From positions 27,552,798-27,616,797 of the forward strand of contig NC_089856.1 in NCBI RefSeq assembly GCF_036373705.1: DNA of 64,000 nt, read 5' to 3'. Shown piece by piece: positions 21,903 through 33,266 of this stretch (positions are counted from its first letter, which is position 1; each line of letters opens with the position of its first letter). This DNA comes from Amia ocellicauda (lineage: Eukaryota > Chordata > Actinopteri > Amiiformes > Amiidae). The position numbers and the translations under genes are program-made. The notes under the pieces are model-generated. The model searched no databases, was not told the DNA's origin, and saw only the letters and a list, made by a program, of their open reading frames with translations.

Positions 21903-22494
21903 ATCAATTATCTGGATTATCAATACAACACAGATAAATAAACATTAATTACATTTTTAACACAAATAAATAATTACAATGTTAATACAGTTCTTAAATA
22001 AAAATATTCTTGGTTACCAACACAAATAAATAAATAAGTTAATATTTAATAGTTTTAATGTGCAATTTGTGTAAAACTGTGAATGTATAAAAATAAATAT
22101 TGCATAAATATATTTATAATATAGTAACCATTCATTTACATATTTTAAATATTCCTGGGAGATAAATGCCCACAGAGTCTCAAACAGACAATTGCAAGTA
22201 TTATCCTATAAACTGCACAATATCTTGTAGAAAATGAAAACTGAAATTTGAAATTTGTATATTCTTTCTTTTCTTAACACTCTTCTACCTAAGCTTCAGC
22301 TTATCACTTCTGGGAAACGTCAAATATTGCAGATACTTTTGTGTGTTTATGGCACTTTGCAGGAACTAGTGCCACAGAATCCACAAAGCTGTGGTTCTCT
22401 CTTCACTGGCATGTGCTTTGCTGCAATCCAGGAAGTTACCTCAAACCAGAAATTTTGACTGACTTAGTTAGATAGTGTTGGGATTGAAGAGATA
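21903..22494. other. Presumed CCL-E downstream region
   Basis: No exon detected. AATAAA motifs occur on both strands, so I cannot choose a polyadenylation site. Confidence 0.4.
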
Positions 22495-23302
22495 TTATTG
22501 TGAAGCAGGTGTTTTTTCTTTTTCTTTGTTTTCTGTCACTTTTTGGTTTTCAGCTTCCGCCTTTCTGATAAAGATCAAGAGAAAGAAACAGACCACATGT
22601 TAAATTCTTATAATGCTAGAAGTAGAAACTAAAAAGATCCGTATGTTGCCACAGCATCAACACAAATACATGCTAGTTATATCAAGCAGGGACTGTAGAT
22701 TTCTGGGCCTGATGTAATGTTAACTTTCCGGTATTGATCCCGTCACTAGGTCACGGAGACTGATTCTGTCTGCCTTGTGACTCAGTCTGTCATGATTGTA
22801 TATTAATATGAATCCTGTTGACTTACTTAAGTTCTTCAATCTTTTTTTTGGCCCATCGTGTATTGGGATTGCTGCAATATTGCTTTCCTTCACTTATGAA
22901 TCTGCAAAGAGGACGGAAAAATAATGAATAAATAGTCATACATAATGATCTTAATGTCTTTTTTAGATAATTTTCACATCAGTCTCTTTAATTGTATGAA
23001 GATTTTAGTTGTGTTGAGCATAAGCCATGGTACAGTGTCTGTGCTTAGATTATTATTTATTATTTTGTGTTGATGGTTGGCAATGAAAGTAGACAGGTTC
23101 TTACATCACAGCTTCCACACATGGTGGCTTATTGTTCTGTAGTACATAGCCTGTGATTGGGGTGAGAATGATACGCCTGCTCGTGCTTTCACAGCAGGTG
23201 TGCACCTTTATGTTGTCTGTGGGAAAAGAGTAATATAACAGTCACTACTTGCAATAGACCTCGAATTAACCCCTTGTCACACTGACCTAAAATCTCCCCC
23301 CG

Positions 23303-23348
<46 letters not shown>

Positions 23349-23559
23349 TAATTGGACACAAATAGTAGCTATATGACACATACAAGATACAGTTTTATAT
23401 TAAAGCTTCTATGTACAATACTATCGTTAACAGCACAAAATTATAGAATTAGGAGAAGGTGGTAAAAAAGGATTTATACATACCACAGGAATGAAAGGTC
23501 AAACCCATTATAAGTAAGCAGCATGTAAATGCCAGTTTGCTGTTGCCTAGGAGTTGCAT
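22495..23559 (-). CDS. CC chemokine CCL-E with extended charged tail, 110 aa
   Basis: A secreted CC chemokine. The exons are 23484-23559 (ATG at 23557-23559), 23105-23216, 22827-22901 and 22495-22564 (TAA). Introns are GT/AG with phases 1, 2 and 2, and exons 1-3 have the same lengths as in CCL-D. The signal peptide is MQLLGNSKLAFTCCLLIMGL and a few more residues. The mature part has Cys33-Cys34 (VHTCCESTS), PITGYVLQ, Cys58, Cys72 and the helix RWAKKKIEEL. Exon 4 is longer than in the other copies and adds a 22-residue tail rich in Lys and Glu. Such tails can hold a chemokine on glycosaminoglycans. A cysteine just before the cleavage region (HSCD) is unpaired if retained. Confidence 0.92.
23307..23343. 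repeat. (TA)n microsatellite in CCL-E intron 1
   Basis: TA run about 90 bp into intron 1. Confidence 0.9.
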
Positions 23560-23660
23560 GATAGTTGAGATGAGATGAGATGAGGTGAGATAGTTACTTT
23601 ATGATCAGGATATGCAGGAGTGTTCTTTAACCATCTGAGGAAATCAGACAACTGTCCATC

Positions 23661-23667
23661 TCTTATA
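23661..23667 (-). promoter_or_regulatory. Candidate TATA box of CCL-E
   Basis: TATAAGA on the minus strand, about 105 bp upstream of the CCL-E start. The intervening leader carries a short GAGAT repeat. Confidence 0.35.
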
Positions 23668-23679
23668 GGATGAAATGAG

Positions 23680-24200
23680 GAAGTTTGGAGAGATTAGTAA
23701 TTACTATGACCATTCATGTGTCAGGAGGATCTACCCAGTCTTTTTCTTAATGGAATTACTGACACTTCAAAAATGTTAATGTGGTGGAATTTTAGAGATC
23801 ATATTTGGTTGCAAGACTATGCTGTTATTCTGCTCTTTAATTCTTATTTAAGCAATTGTGTTAATTTTGTATCTATAAATATAAACAGAGTTTAATTGCT
23901 ATGTACTATATATTTAATATTTAACCTCATACAGTACTGTATCAGTGGAATTAGCAGACTTTAATGCAGGGGTGAGTTAATAAACAGCTTGCTTATTTTT
24001 CTCTGATGGTAGACTTCAATCAACACAAAATGTCATATCTGATACTCTTGCCCTTATTGATTCAGGTACATGTTCTATACTAATACTTTTATCACATTTC
24101 GTTGTGTCAGTACCGTTTTGCAGTGCAAGTTTTTTCCACTTATCTACACACCATACTCCACACTGTAAATGAGAAACAAGTTTTTCTTGTGAAAAATATA
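23680..24200. other. Non-coding spacer
   Basis: Sequence upstream of CCL-E. The 92-codon minus-strand frame at 24016-24294 overlaps the next MITE and is not a gene. Confidence 0.5.
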
Positions 24201-24202
24201 TA

Positions 24203-24750
24203 CTACTGGTCAAAAGTTTTAGAACACCCCAATTTTTCCAGTTTTTATTGAAATTTAAGCAGTTGAAGTCCAGTGAATAACCTGAAATGAACAAAGCTAA
24301 GCGGTAAACTGCCAGAGGTTAATAAAAAAGTTTAGGTTACCAAAAACTGAAAAATAATGTACATTTCAGAGTTATATAATGTGTTACTACATACTCTTAA
24401 GCATTATTTGGCAGTGTTACACACAGCTCCTGTGCATAGAAGTTACACTGTATTCCTACAATGCGCACATCGTTTGAAATCTTATTCTCTTGGCAAACAC
24501 ATCTGATTTACAGTTTCCGTGTCACCCGCCACTTGGCACTTGGCAAACAACATTGAAGAGTACACATGGGATTAAAGAGAAGCACATGGATTTAGTGTCC
24601 TTTTAAGAGTACCACAGGGGTTTGTCAGCTTTTTATCTCCAATTGTTTATTTGTTCTATGCTTTAATTTCAGACATTGAGACATTAAACTGCCTACATTT
24701 CAATAAAAACTGGAAAAATGTAGGTGTTCTAAAACTTTTAACCGGAAGTG
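24203..24750. mobile_element. Tc1-like MITE, 548 bp
   Basis: The left end CTACTGGTCAAAAGTTTTAG and about 55 following bases are inverted at the right end (24700-24750), with TA on both sides. It contains no transposase-like coding sequence. Confidence 0.85.
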
Positions 24751-24764
24751 TATATAGTGAAAAT

Positions 24765-25040
24765 ACAAAATTGAAATATCTCCACTCCCTTGAGTTAAAA
24801 TTTGGTGGAAGTACCTTTGGCAGCAATTACACCGAGCCTGTTGGGATAGGTCTCTACCACCTAGAATTGTCAATATTTGACCATTCTTCTTTACAAAACT
24901 GTTCAAGCTCTGTCAAGTTCCTTGGGAAGCGTTGATGGACAACAATCTTCAAGTCATGCCACAGCTTTTCGATTTTCCATACATCAAATTGGATTCAAGG
25001 TGGGCTTTCTTCTGTACCATAAAGGTCTGATTTGTGGAGT
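24765..25040 (-). mobile_element. Tc1-like transposase, C-terminal remnant
   Basis: On the minus strand the sequence encodes PRNLTELEQFCKEEWSNID and, after a frameshift, GVIAAKGTSTKF followed by a stop. These match the C-terminal KEEW and [10 protein letters not shown] region of the transposase at 55692. The N-terminal remnant at 26585-27118 is in the same orientation 1.5 kb away. Confidence 0.75.
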
Positions 25041-26580
25041 GGCCAGATGGGTCCAGTTGTTATTTTTGGGTGGAACAATTATCGACAAAAATGTGTACAA
25101 CTGGTAAAGGGAGCTACTTATGGCACTCAATCAATGAGTCAATGTTTCTCAATAAATGTAATGTCGATAAATATAAACCAGACGTTCATGATGGGTTGAA
25201 TGGCCTCCTCTCGTTTGTAAACTTTATGTTCTATTGTTCTAAATGTAACCTTATAATAAAGTGATTAGGAGAACACAATAGTTGGTCAAATAATGATAGA
25301 ACGAACAATTTCATACATTTCACCTTTTAGACTGTGAAGTTGTGTGAATTCAAATCCTGTACATCCTTCCTCCATGTAACATTACCCCCAGCCATTTTAA
25401 ACATCTCGTCTAAATCTGCACAGTGCATATCCCAATGTGTCACCTTTTTACTATTCCATAAACACTTAGTTCATCATCAGAACAGGTAAACAATTGGTGG
25501 CAAATATCTGGAATGGCTGATGGAACAGTTAGTAGAAAACATGACCTCTACTGCTCACAGGTCACTTAACACTCGCTTGTGGTATAACCTCCTCCTCTTA
25601 TCCCATCTTAAAAGATTTTTAAAAAGTTCCAATGAGTAATGCATAAAATTAGTCAATCTCACATCTCAAAGTAGATACATTGAACATTTGACCACAGTAT
25701 CCCTTATTAAGATCTACCGCAGGTGACAGATATTACTCACAATACTGTTACCAAAGAAATAAACGCCTATCCCAAGTTTCCAACACACTACTCAAGTTGA
25801 ACATATATGTACAGTTATTCAATGACAGAGCACTTGCTTCTTATCTCTGTAGATGTATAGATACCACCAACACATCTAATAAATCCCTGAATAAACAGCC
25901 ATGTGGCTACTCTTGAGCACAATAATTGCTGCAGGTAGATCACACATCACAACACATTGTTTCATGAGAGTTGTATCCAGTGAGTGGGAAGGCAGACAAC
26001 AAGACAGCTGTATCTTGCGATTGTTATGGTTTCTAGCAAATATATTCACAAATTAATCAAAATTCAAAGTGTTTGCCCTTACACATTCATATAACATTAG
26101 ACAAACTTGTTTTGAGACATTATTTGCTCACCTGTAACAGTTTGTTTGTTTCCAAAAGTGATGTGCTGTTGTGAAGAATAAGGTCACATTCATGTTGCGC
26201 AGATTTCCGGAGTTCTGTAGGGGTTTGTGCGGCTCTACCAATGGGATCAGTGGAATTGTGCAGATTGGGAATCTGCTCTACATGAATGTGACCCAAATTT
26301 AGCCAGCTTTGCCACTTATTCAGCTGCATAACAGTGATGCAATCCCGCACCCTTCAAGAGTCGTAATTCCGCTGCTGCCAGGTTTTGTTGTTTCACTGCA
26401 AAAAAACAAAAAAAATTGTTCCACTCTGAGATGACAAGAGGAGGGAGCCAGTGAGGTGGACAAGCTTCATAGCAGGGTGGCCACTGCAACCCCAGGTGCC
26501 CCTGGTCCTGGCCTTGCTTGGGATTTTGTTGTCACACACACACACACACACACACACACTTTGAACAGTCTTGGCCATAA
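25041..26580. other. Spacer splitting a Tc1-like element
   Basis: Mostly unrecognised AT-rich sequence. A small inverted repeat, GGTCACATTCATGT at about 26185 and its inverse near 26280, encloses about 100 bp and may be a short MITE. A CA repeat lies at 26534-26558. No part of the central transposase domain is recognisable. Confidence 0.5.
26534..26558. repeat. (CA)n microsatellite
   Basis: A 25-bp CA run. Confidence 0.85.
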
Positions 26581-26584
26581 AATC

Positions 26585-27118
26585 CTATACCTCTTGTGGG
26601 GTGGTCTTTTCTAGGCAGGGTCTTGCCATACACCTTCCATTTTTTAATAATCGTCCTGTCCAATAGTCTTGCTCCAAGTGGCATTCAAGGCCTTTGATAT
26701 ATTTATAACCACCCCTTGATCTGTGCCTTTCAATGATTGTGTCCCAGTGGTCTTTGGAAAGCTCCTTAGAGCTCATGGTTGAGAATATGCTTTGAAAAGC
26801 ACTGCCCAGCAGATCAAACATATCAGGAATTTATCCAGAAATCATGTGAATCGCTACAATTTAACACAGGTGGAGGCCACTTACACTTAAATTGGTGGGA
26901 GATTCTGAAACCAATTGCTTAAGCCTGACCTAATTTAGGATTTCTGTTACAAAGGGGGTAAACACTTATCTAACCAAGCTATTTCAGTTTTATTTTTTTA
27001 ATTTTGTACAAAGTACTTTTATTCACTTGTTGTGGGGTAGGATATGTAGATAAAACTATTAACACATTTACATAACAAATAAAATGAAATAAAAGGTAAT
27101 CATTTTGAAAGGGGTTAG
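26585..27118 (-). mobile_element. Tc1-like transposase, N-terminal remnant and terminal repeat
   Basis: The minus strand gives MSSKELSKDHWDTIIERHRS (ATG at about 26774-26776), the N-terminal helix-turn-helix of a Tc1 transposase. It aligns with [20 protein letters not shown] of the copy at 55692. The sequence above about 26830 resembles an untranslated leader and terminal repeat. Confidence 0.75.
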
Positions 27119-27171
27119 ACTCATATATATGTATGCACACACAAGTACTTATGTCTTATTTGTTTAAGATG

Positions 27172-27638
27172 TTGTGGTGGGGTGGCCAGGCATGGAGGCT
27201 CAGAGAGACCATAGGTAATGAAAACCAGGACTTGTATTAAATAAACAGAGTAAACAGGCATGAGGGCCAACCAAAGAGGTATAGAAAACAGGCACAGGCT
27301 GGTCAAAGACTTCAGTGTGACATCCAATATACTTAACAAAACAGCACAATCAAATGCTTGCCCTGCTTGCCCTGCTTGCCCTGCTTGCCCTGCTTGCCCT
27401 GCTTGCCCTGCTTGCCCTGCTTGCCCTGCTTGCCCTGCTTGCCCTGCTTGCCCTGCTTGCCCTGCTTGCCCTGCTTGCCCCCAAACCCAACTCTGAACCC
27501 AACTAACTCCCATAATGGGCAGCAGAGGCCTCCTTATATAGCAGGTGGCTGGGGTTGATTGATCAATTAAGGTAAATCACTCCAACCACCTGCAGTCCAT
27601 GAGCAGGCAGGGAGGGACCATTAACCCCTCCCTGACAC
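27172..27638 (-). mobile_element. Solo LTR with minisatellite
   Basis: On the minus strand the block begins with TGTCAGGGAGGGG, carries a TATATAAGG box at about 27532-27541, and ends in CCACCACAACA. AGATG is present at both edges (27167-27171 and 27639-27643), suggesting a 5-bp target duplication, although the exact TG/CA boundary is off by one or two bases. No coding region is present. The minisatellite at 27357-27479 lies downstream of the TATA box. Confidence 0.65.
27357..27479. repeat. 9-bp minisatellite, about 14 copies
   Basis: The unit CTTGCCCTG is repeated with no visible variants. Its multiple-of-three length keeps all frames open, giving the apparent Gly-Gln-Ala and Cys-Pro-Ala runs, which are not real proteins. 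Confidence 0.95.
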
Positions 27639-27643
27639 AGATG

Positions 27644-28228
27644 TGTAAAACTTTTAATCTAGATTCCTTAATGGATCTTGAAATGAACTGTTTCATTCAT
27701 TTTAAGGGAACACTAAGTATAGCCTTGTGTGATGCATCATTAAGTAGTGTGACAAAGTCTATGAGTAACTCACTTATAGGACCATCTGAATTTAGGGGCT
27801 TTCCTTCTGCGTGATTAACCAATATGGAGGTTTTGGGTTGTGTTCATTAAAACAGTAGTAATGCTTTACTATTTTACTTTCTTTAGGCTTTCTCTCTGGT
27901 GAATTACCAGTTTCCTAATACCACTCACCTTTTATAGATTTCCATGACTCTTCTTTAGAAACCAAAACAAAGCCACCAAAATACAACTCGTTTCGTTTTT
28001 TGACAGTGCAAAAAAGGACTTCAGCTTCTCATTCAAGGGTGACAAAAGCAGAACTAATTGCTTGATGTATCAGAAAATCTGAGATATTACTCCTCTTTTG
28101 GAAACTGAGGAATTCTGTTTGACTCATTCATGTCTGGAAAAGACCATGGCCCATATCCATAACACTTTCCGATAGAAATTTTACGATCCCTTTATTAAAA
28201 GTTTAAAAACAAATACCCAATGGTACAA

Positions 28229-28280
<52 letters not shown>

Positions 28281-30004
28281 TGATTAATACTAATAAATCT
28301 GTTTTATTTATGTGGCCCCATATCTGTGCTTTATGTTGTATTGGCTAGTGTATCTGATTATTCAGTACCTCAATCAGTTTTTTGTGAATTTGGCAGACAG
28401 AATTACTTCCTGTTTAACTCTGACAATACTCCTTCTAGCTGCCAAATTTCTTCACAGGTCAGAGCTACTGGTATTCAATTACTGGCATCCTTCCACAAGT
28501 TCTCCTTTCTGTTGTAGCTGAAGTGTTAAACGAGTCAAAATTAATCTTATTACAATGTCAGACAAAGACTATGCATATATGTCCACACACTTTCTAAAAT
28601 CTTTGTCAAAATTCAAGTAAAACCCTAACCATGTTTAAAGTATTTGTTCTCAAAGACTTTTGATTAATAATCTTTATTAGTCTTAATACAGTTCTTTCAA
28701 ATGTCCTTGGTGTAAAGGTACCTTTAAAACATGTATATTGTTCTGAGTTAATTCAGCAGCATGAAAAAATAATAATTGAGGAATTACTCTAAAACAATGC
28801 AAATGCTGTGTGTAGTTTTAGGTGAGCTTTGGGATGTAGGCAGTGGTGTCTTCATTATTCATATTATAATGTCAGGAGGCTAGTGACACAGAAACACATT
28901 TTAAGTGTTAGCTAAACATTTGGAATCTTGCCAGTATTCTGTAGGTAGGGGTTTTTCAGCTGTCTATTTTTAGTTTGAAGTTTTATTTTGGTTTCCAGAT
29001 TTCCCCTTCTCACGTTGGACTCATGTTCCTTTAGTCCTTTGGTTATAGACTTTAAAATTAAATTCTCACAGGAATGTATACTTTTGCACTTATATTATTT
29101 TCTTAATTTTCTTGTTTTAAGAATTTAGAGGTTTTATTGCAATAATAGATGGAACAAAAAGCTGAAACTTGATTTTAATTGCAGATATTTCAATAATCTT
29201 GAACATATTTGGAACATAAAGCCAATATTATACATATGGAAATCAAATAAATGGAGGGTTGAAGTCCCTGCTGGGGTAAAGGGTGGCAAAGTCTATTGTT
29301 TCTTCAGAATTAGACACTGCAATAGTTAATTAAATGAAACTTTAGAGCTGCTGTTGCAACTGCCAAAAATGTGATTCTCTTTATGACATTAAGGAGAAAT
29401 CCTTTTTGATTGTGCAAAGGTTTGCAAATTATTGATCATTAAACGGAAACGTTTCGGAAGGAGACAAGTCCCTACTCAGCAAACAAAAACCACAGCGCAC
29501 ATGGGAGAGATGGCGGATATGAATGCAACCCAGCTATTCTAGGACTCATGGGGTTACACAGGAGATCCGGTATGAGCACACTGTGGAAATGATGGGTTTG
29601 TGGTTTGAATCAGTCTGCTGCTGAACAGGAGCATTTTACTTGATTCTTGAGTAGTTTAAGGCTATTAATTATGTTCCCAGGGTAAAATTGAAAATAGAGA
29701 ACAGCACAATTGCCAGCGTTCAATGAGCTCTGAGTGTTAAATTCGACAGAAACATTTTCAGTGGAACACTGTTGGACTTAGGGATAAGTGTACCATTTAA
29801 GCCCACCAAAATCTAAGTTGAGATATTTGAAAGAATATAAGTCACTTGTTTCTGGAAGAGAAGTGATGAGAAAATGAAAGATTAATCTCTCATATGAAAT
29901 TATATTACAATTTTTTTTATATATTAAAAAAAATAAAAATAAACATATATTAGTGAAAATGTGAAAAGTCCTGACTGGGACCTGATGTACCATTGAAGCC
30001 CATG
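27644..30004. other. Non-coding spacer
   Basis: AT-rich sequence with an (AAT)n array at 28229-28280. I saw no supportable exon on either strand. Confidence 0.5.
28229..28280. repeat. (AAT)n microsatellite
   Basis: About 17 uninterrupted AAT units. Confidence 0.95.
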
Positions 30005-30006
30005 TA

Positions 30007-30153
30007 CAGTTAGGTCCATAAATATTTGGACAGTGACACGATTGCCATCATTTTAGCTCTGGCATCTTGTTTCCTTTCAAATTCATTGTGGTGGTGTACA
30101 GAGCCAAAATGATGACAATTGTGTCACTGTCCAAATATGTATGGACCTAACTG
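30007..30153. mobile_element. Tc1-like MITE, 147 bp
   Basis: CAGTTAGGTCCATAAATATT at the left is inverted at the right end (CTAACTG at 30153), with terminal repeats of about 40 bp and TA on each side. It has no coding capacity. Confidence 0.9.
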
Positions 30154-30155
30154 TA

Positions 30156-31257
30156 TGTTATAACCCTACTACCACATTTTAATTAATTAATTAATAGTAA
30201 AACATTACAAAGTCAATTGAATACATTTTCTCCACAGGAAAAAGCTGTGCCAACTGTTAAAATCTATTATAAAAGTAATTTCAATGCATCATGCAAGCGG
30301 CACACACCAATTAAAATCTTAAAACATGTTACTGTAGCCCAAACCAGTGCAAAGGGTTAATCTAAAAACAGTTTGAGAGCCTACATTTTTAAACACACAA
30401 TCAAAAGAACAGGTTCAGTAGAGTAACATTAAGCCTTAATTATTCTTGTATGCCATGTGATTTTGCATCTCTAACCATCTCGGTTGGTTTAACTGGTTTT
30501 GGTGTGTAGAACCGTCTCGGAAATAAGTGGAGAAGTCGCGGAGATAAAGCAAACAGAACTTTAATCGAGCCGCTCGGAAGCCCCACGTCAGGAAAACTCC
30601 TTCAGTGAGACTTAATGTTTACAAACATGAGTGCAGCTTTATAGGAAAAATGACGTAACATCTTATGGACGTTCATCCAATCGGAGGATACAGGTCCGGG
30701 TCCGTTTACGATCTGTCCTCAAGTGAAGAGGTGATGGATCCAAAAAGCAGATGTCCGTCTTTGATGTGCACTAGGAAGATGCGATCCCACGGTGGTCATT
30801 TACCTAGTGTCAATCGCTCATTAACAGAAACATTCCTGCCTATCTTGAGAAACGATTAAGTCATAAACAAATTCACAGCAGACATCTGTAGGCTATTTCG
30901 GCACTGTGTAATCTTTCATTACTGACAGGAGATTCTAACAAACCAACCTTGTTGACCCTTTACTTGTCCTGCTAAATCTAATCTGCTCAGTCTGTATACA
31001 AACTACTTCTAATGCTAGTATTAATATAAAACATTATATAATTATCACAAAACACTTTCTTCAACATCCTATACAGAGTCTTCATGGCGCATCCCCTTTC
31101 TTCTGTGTTGTCATCATTCCATTCTTGACCCATTCTATTCTTTTCATTCTCAGCAAGTCTGGCCATGACTTCAGCAGATGTCAGCAATTCTCCATATTTC
31201 CATATTTCTTCATGTGGATAATTTGCAACTGCAATGTTTGTAAATGTTTAGAAACAT
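30156..31257. other. Spacer with a GC-richer block
   Basis: 30500-30860 is richer in CpG than its surroundings and includes a TTTATA box, which could mark a diverged LTR. I could not find matching ends. A 66-codon minus-strand frame (30987-31187) is unrecognised. Confidence 0.4.
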
Positions 31258-31309
31258 TGTATTGCACTTATGTTGTAAGTCGCCCTGGATAAGGGCGTCT
31301 GCCAAGAAA

Positions 31310-31312
<3 letters not shown>
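31258..31312 (+). repeat. LINE/SINE 3' tail
   Basis: GTAAGTCGCCCTGGATAAGG followed by GCGTCTGCCAA is a common fish retroposon tail, and it leads into the adjoining AAG array. The SINE at 59553-59755 ends with a related sequence in the opposite orientation. Confidence 0.75.
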
Positions 31313-31340
<28 letters not shown>

Positions 31341-31381
31341 AAGAAGAAGAAGAAGAAGAAGAAGAAGAAGAAGAAGAAGAA
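31313..31381. repeat. (AAG)n microsatellite
   Basis: About 23 AAG units grown from the retroposon tail. Confidence 0.95.
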
Positions 31382-31498
31382 GGTTTACAAATGAGAGGAG
31401 GATTTTTGACCCATCATGATCGTTTGATGTCCATTAATAATTTAGTGATGTGGACATTTTTGTTACCTACATGTAATACCTTTCACACACATTGAATT

Positions 31499-31760
31499 TC
31501 ATGTGTCAGACCACAACCAGATATTATCTAAGTCCCACTGAATAACCTGAGCTGCTGAGATTGTATCTGCTGAGCTGCCTATTTTAGTATCATCTGCAAA
31601 TGTGACAGGTTTGCTAACTATCCCAGAGTCCAGATCATTAATATAGATTAGAAAAAGCACAGGCCCTAGTACTGATCCCTGTGGAACTCCACTAACAACG
31701 TCACTCCAGTTAGAAGCAACTCCTCTTATCGACACCCTCTGTTTCCTAGACATCAACCAG
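31499..31760 (-). pseudogene. Non-LTR reverse transcriptase fragment
   Basis: On the minus strand: VSGVPQGSVLGPVLFLIYIN, then DL and, a few residues on, FADDTKIG. These are the conserved blocks around the polymerase active site (the ADD motif) of CR1/L2/Jockey-type LINEs. It is only the middle of the enzyme, and no other part is adjacent. Confidence 0.85.
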
Positions 31761-31779
31761 TTCATAATCCGTCTACTGT

Positions 31780-31970
31780 ATAGAAAGTAGTAAAAACAAG
31801 AAAAATAAAACAATAGATACAATGACTAAAACCAATATGAAATAGGTTAAGCTAGATTTACCCTTTAGCTAAATAACTGAACTAGACTGAGGGGAAAGCC
31901 TGACTGAACAGGTTTGCTTTCAGTCTTTTTTTTTAAGTGGGAATAGAATCAGAGGTAAAAGTCACTTGGG
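31780..31970 (-). mobile_element. Probable 3' portion of an L2-like LINE, cut by a hAT element
   Basis: GACTGAGGGGAAAGCCTGACT and the T-rich run after it sit where the 3' part of the LINE at 33267-35296 should continue. The hAT element at 31971-33258 separates the two. This is inferred from order and orientation. Confidence 0.45.
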
Positions 31971-33258
31971 GAGGGGTGTCAAACTGAATTTTACCACGGG
32001 CCATATGATAATTTCAAGTTTCACTACAGGGCCGCATAAATATTTGCTCGTCCCTATTTATAATGCACTGTCGTTTCAACAAAATTTGCAACACTAAATT
32101 TAAATTAATTATTTAGAATTTAACATTTATGATTATTCAAAACACACATCTTACCTAATTACTGCTCTGAGGAGGTTCATTTGTTGAGGAGACCTGACAC
32201 CTTTTTCATGAGACTAGCTTGTCTGCCTTTGTTTTGCAGAAGTCGTCTGATTTCTCCCCGTAGAGGACTACGCCCCGACTTAGCCAGCGCACTTCTGTGT
32301 GATCAGGCAAATCGCCACATTCAGCGTGAAGCTCTTCAAGGGATGCCTGCAATTGACAGTGATTTAAACCTCTAGACCAGTTTTTGTTCCCGTGTGCATT
32401 ACATGATTCATATTCAGCACCTTCCCACACAATGCTTCCTGGTGTAGATTGCAATGATAAGTTGTCAGTGACCCAGGACACTTTCCCTCCCGTAGCTTTT
32501 TTTGCATCCTAGCATGCAGACCTGTTTTCTCCCCACACAGCGCAGGTGCTCTTTCTGTGGTCAGACCCACACATTTATTCCACGGCAACTTTATTCGGTT
32601 CTTGCATCTCTCAGCTTGCTGAAAGATGTCATTTGCTGTGGTGGTACCGAGAATTGCTGCAACATCCAAAAGCTGCGTCAGTGCTCTTCTCGTCGACAGC
32701 GGGCGAGTATGCAATGAAATTACTTGCTTTTTCGGCAAGCTGGTCTTTGAGATTAGCAGTTAAATCATCTACTCTCTCAGCAACGGTATTAAGTGAGAAA
32801 CTGACATTTGCAAACAAATGCTTTTTGTCTGGACACACTATATCACTGACTTTAAGCAGACAGTTCTTTTAAAAGAAACACCTTGACATTTTGGCAATTT
32901 CTTGGGATACGATGTAATTCGCTTTAACAGGAGCATCGCTCTCTGTTTTTGACCTTTTAAACATGGTTAAATTCAGACACTTTGTGCAGCTTTTGTGCTC
33001 TCTAAACTCTCCCTTCAAACGAAGCATACAGGTTTTAAACTGTGCTCCACAACTCAGCTTGTGATTGGCTGTTAAAACCCTACCTCGTGCCAATGAAACT
33101 CGCAATGGCTGAAGGGAATTGTAATTTTCACACGCAATTTCCTAATTCACAAGCTGTCGCGGGTCTAATTACTTAATGATACACCACCTTTAAAGGGGCT
33201 GGATTAAAACCATTGGAGGGCTGTATTCGACTCGCGGGCCTTGAGTTTGACACCCCTG
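31971..33258 (-). mobile_element. hAT transposon inserted in the LINE
   Basis: The ends GAGGGGTGTCAAACT and AGTTTGACACCCCTG are inverted repeats. The flanking octamers CACTTGGG (31963-31970) and CACTGTGG (33259-33266) match at six of eight bases, as expected of an aged 8-bp hAT duplication. The 1.29-kb length is short for an autonomous hAT. Confidence 0.8.
32190..33105 (-). pseudogene. hAT transposase-like pseudogene (GTF2IRD2/ZBED-type)
   Basis: Minus-strand fragments in several frames include YHCNLHQEALCGKVLNMNHV (around 32410-32480) and HTEVRWLSRGVVL (around 32250-32290). These match the hAT-derived domain found in vertebrate GTF2IRD2 and related proteins. Further N-terminal pieces are at 32629-32838 (KKHLFANVSFSLNTVAERVDD) and 32869-33105. 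Stops and frameshifts are frequent, so no protein is made. Confidence 0.8.
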
Positions 33259-33266
33259 CACTGTGG

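Noticed and set aside
27260-27558. Open frames of Cys-Pro-Ala, Leu-Pro-Cys and Gly-Gln-Ala repeats.
   Set aside because: They are the six-frame translation of a perfect 9-bp minisatellite and have no other gene features.
30500-30900. A GC-richer block with a TTTATA box that might be another solo LTR.
   Set aside because: No TG...CA termini with matching flanking pentamers could be found.
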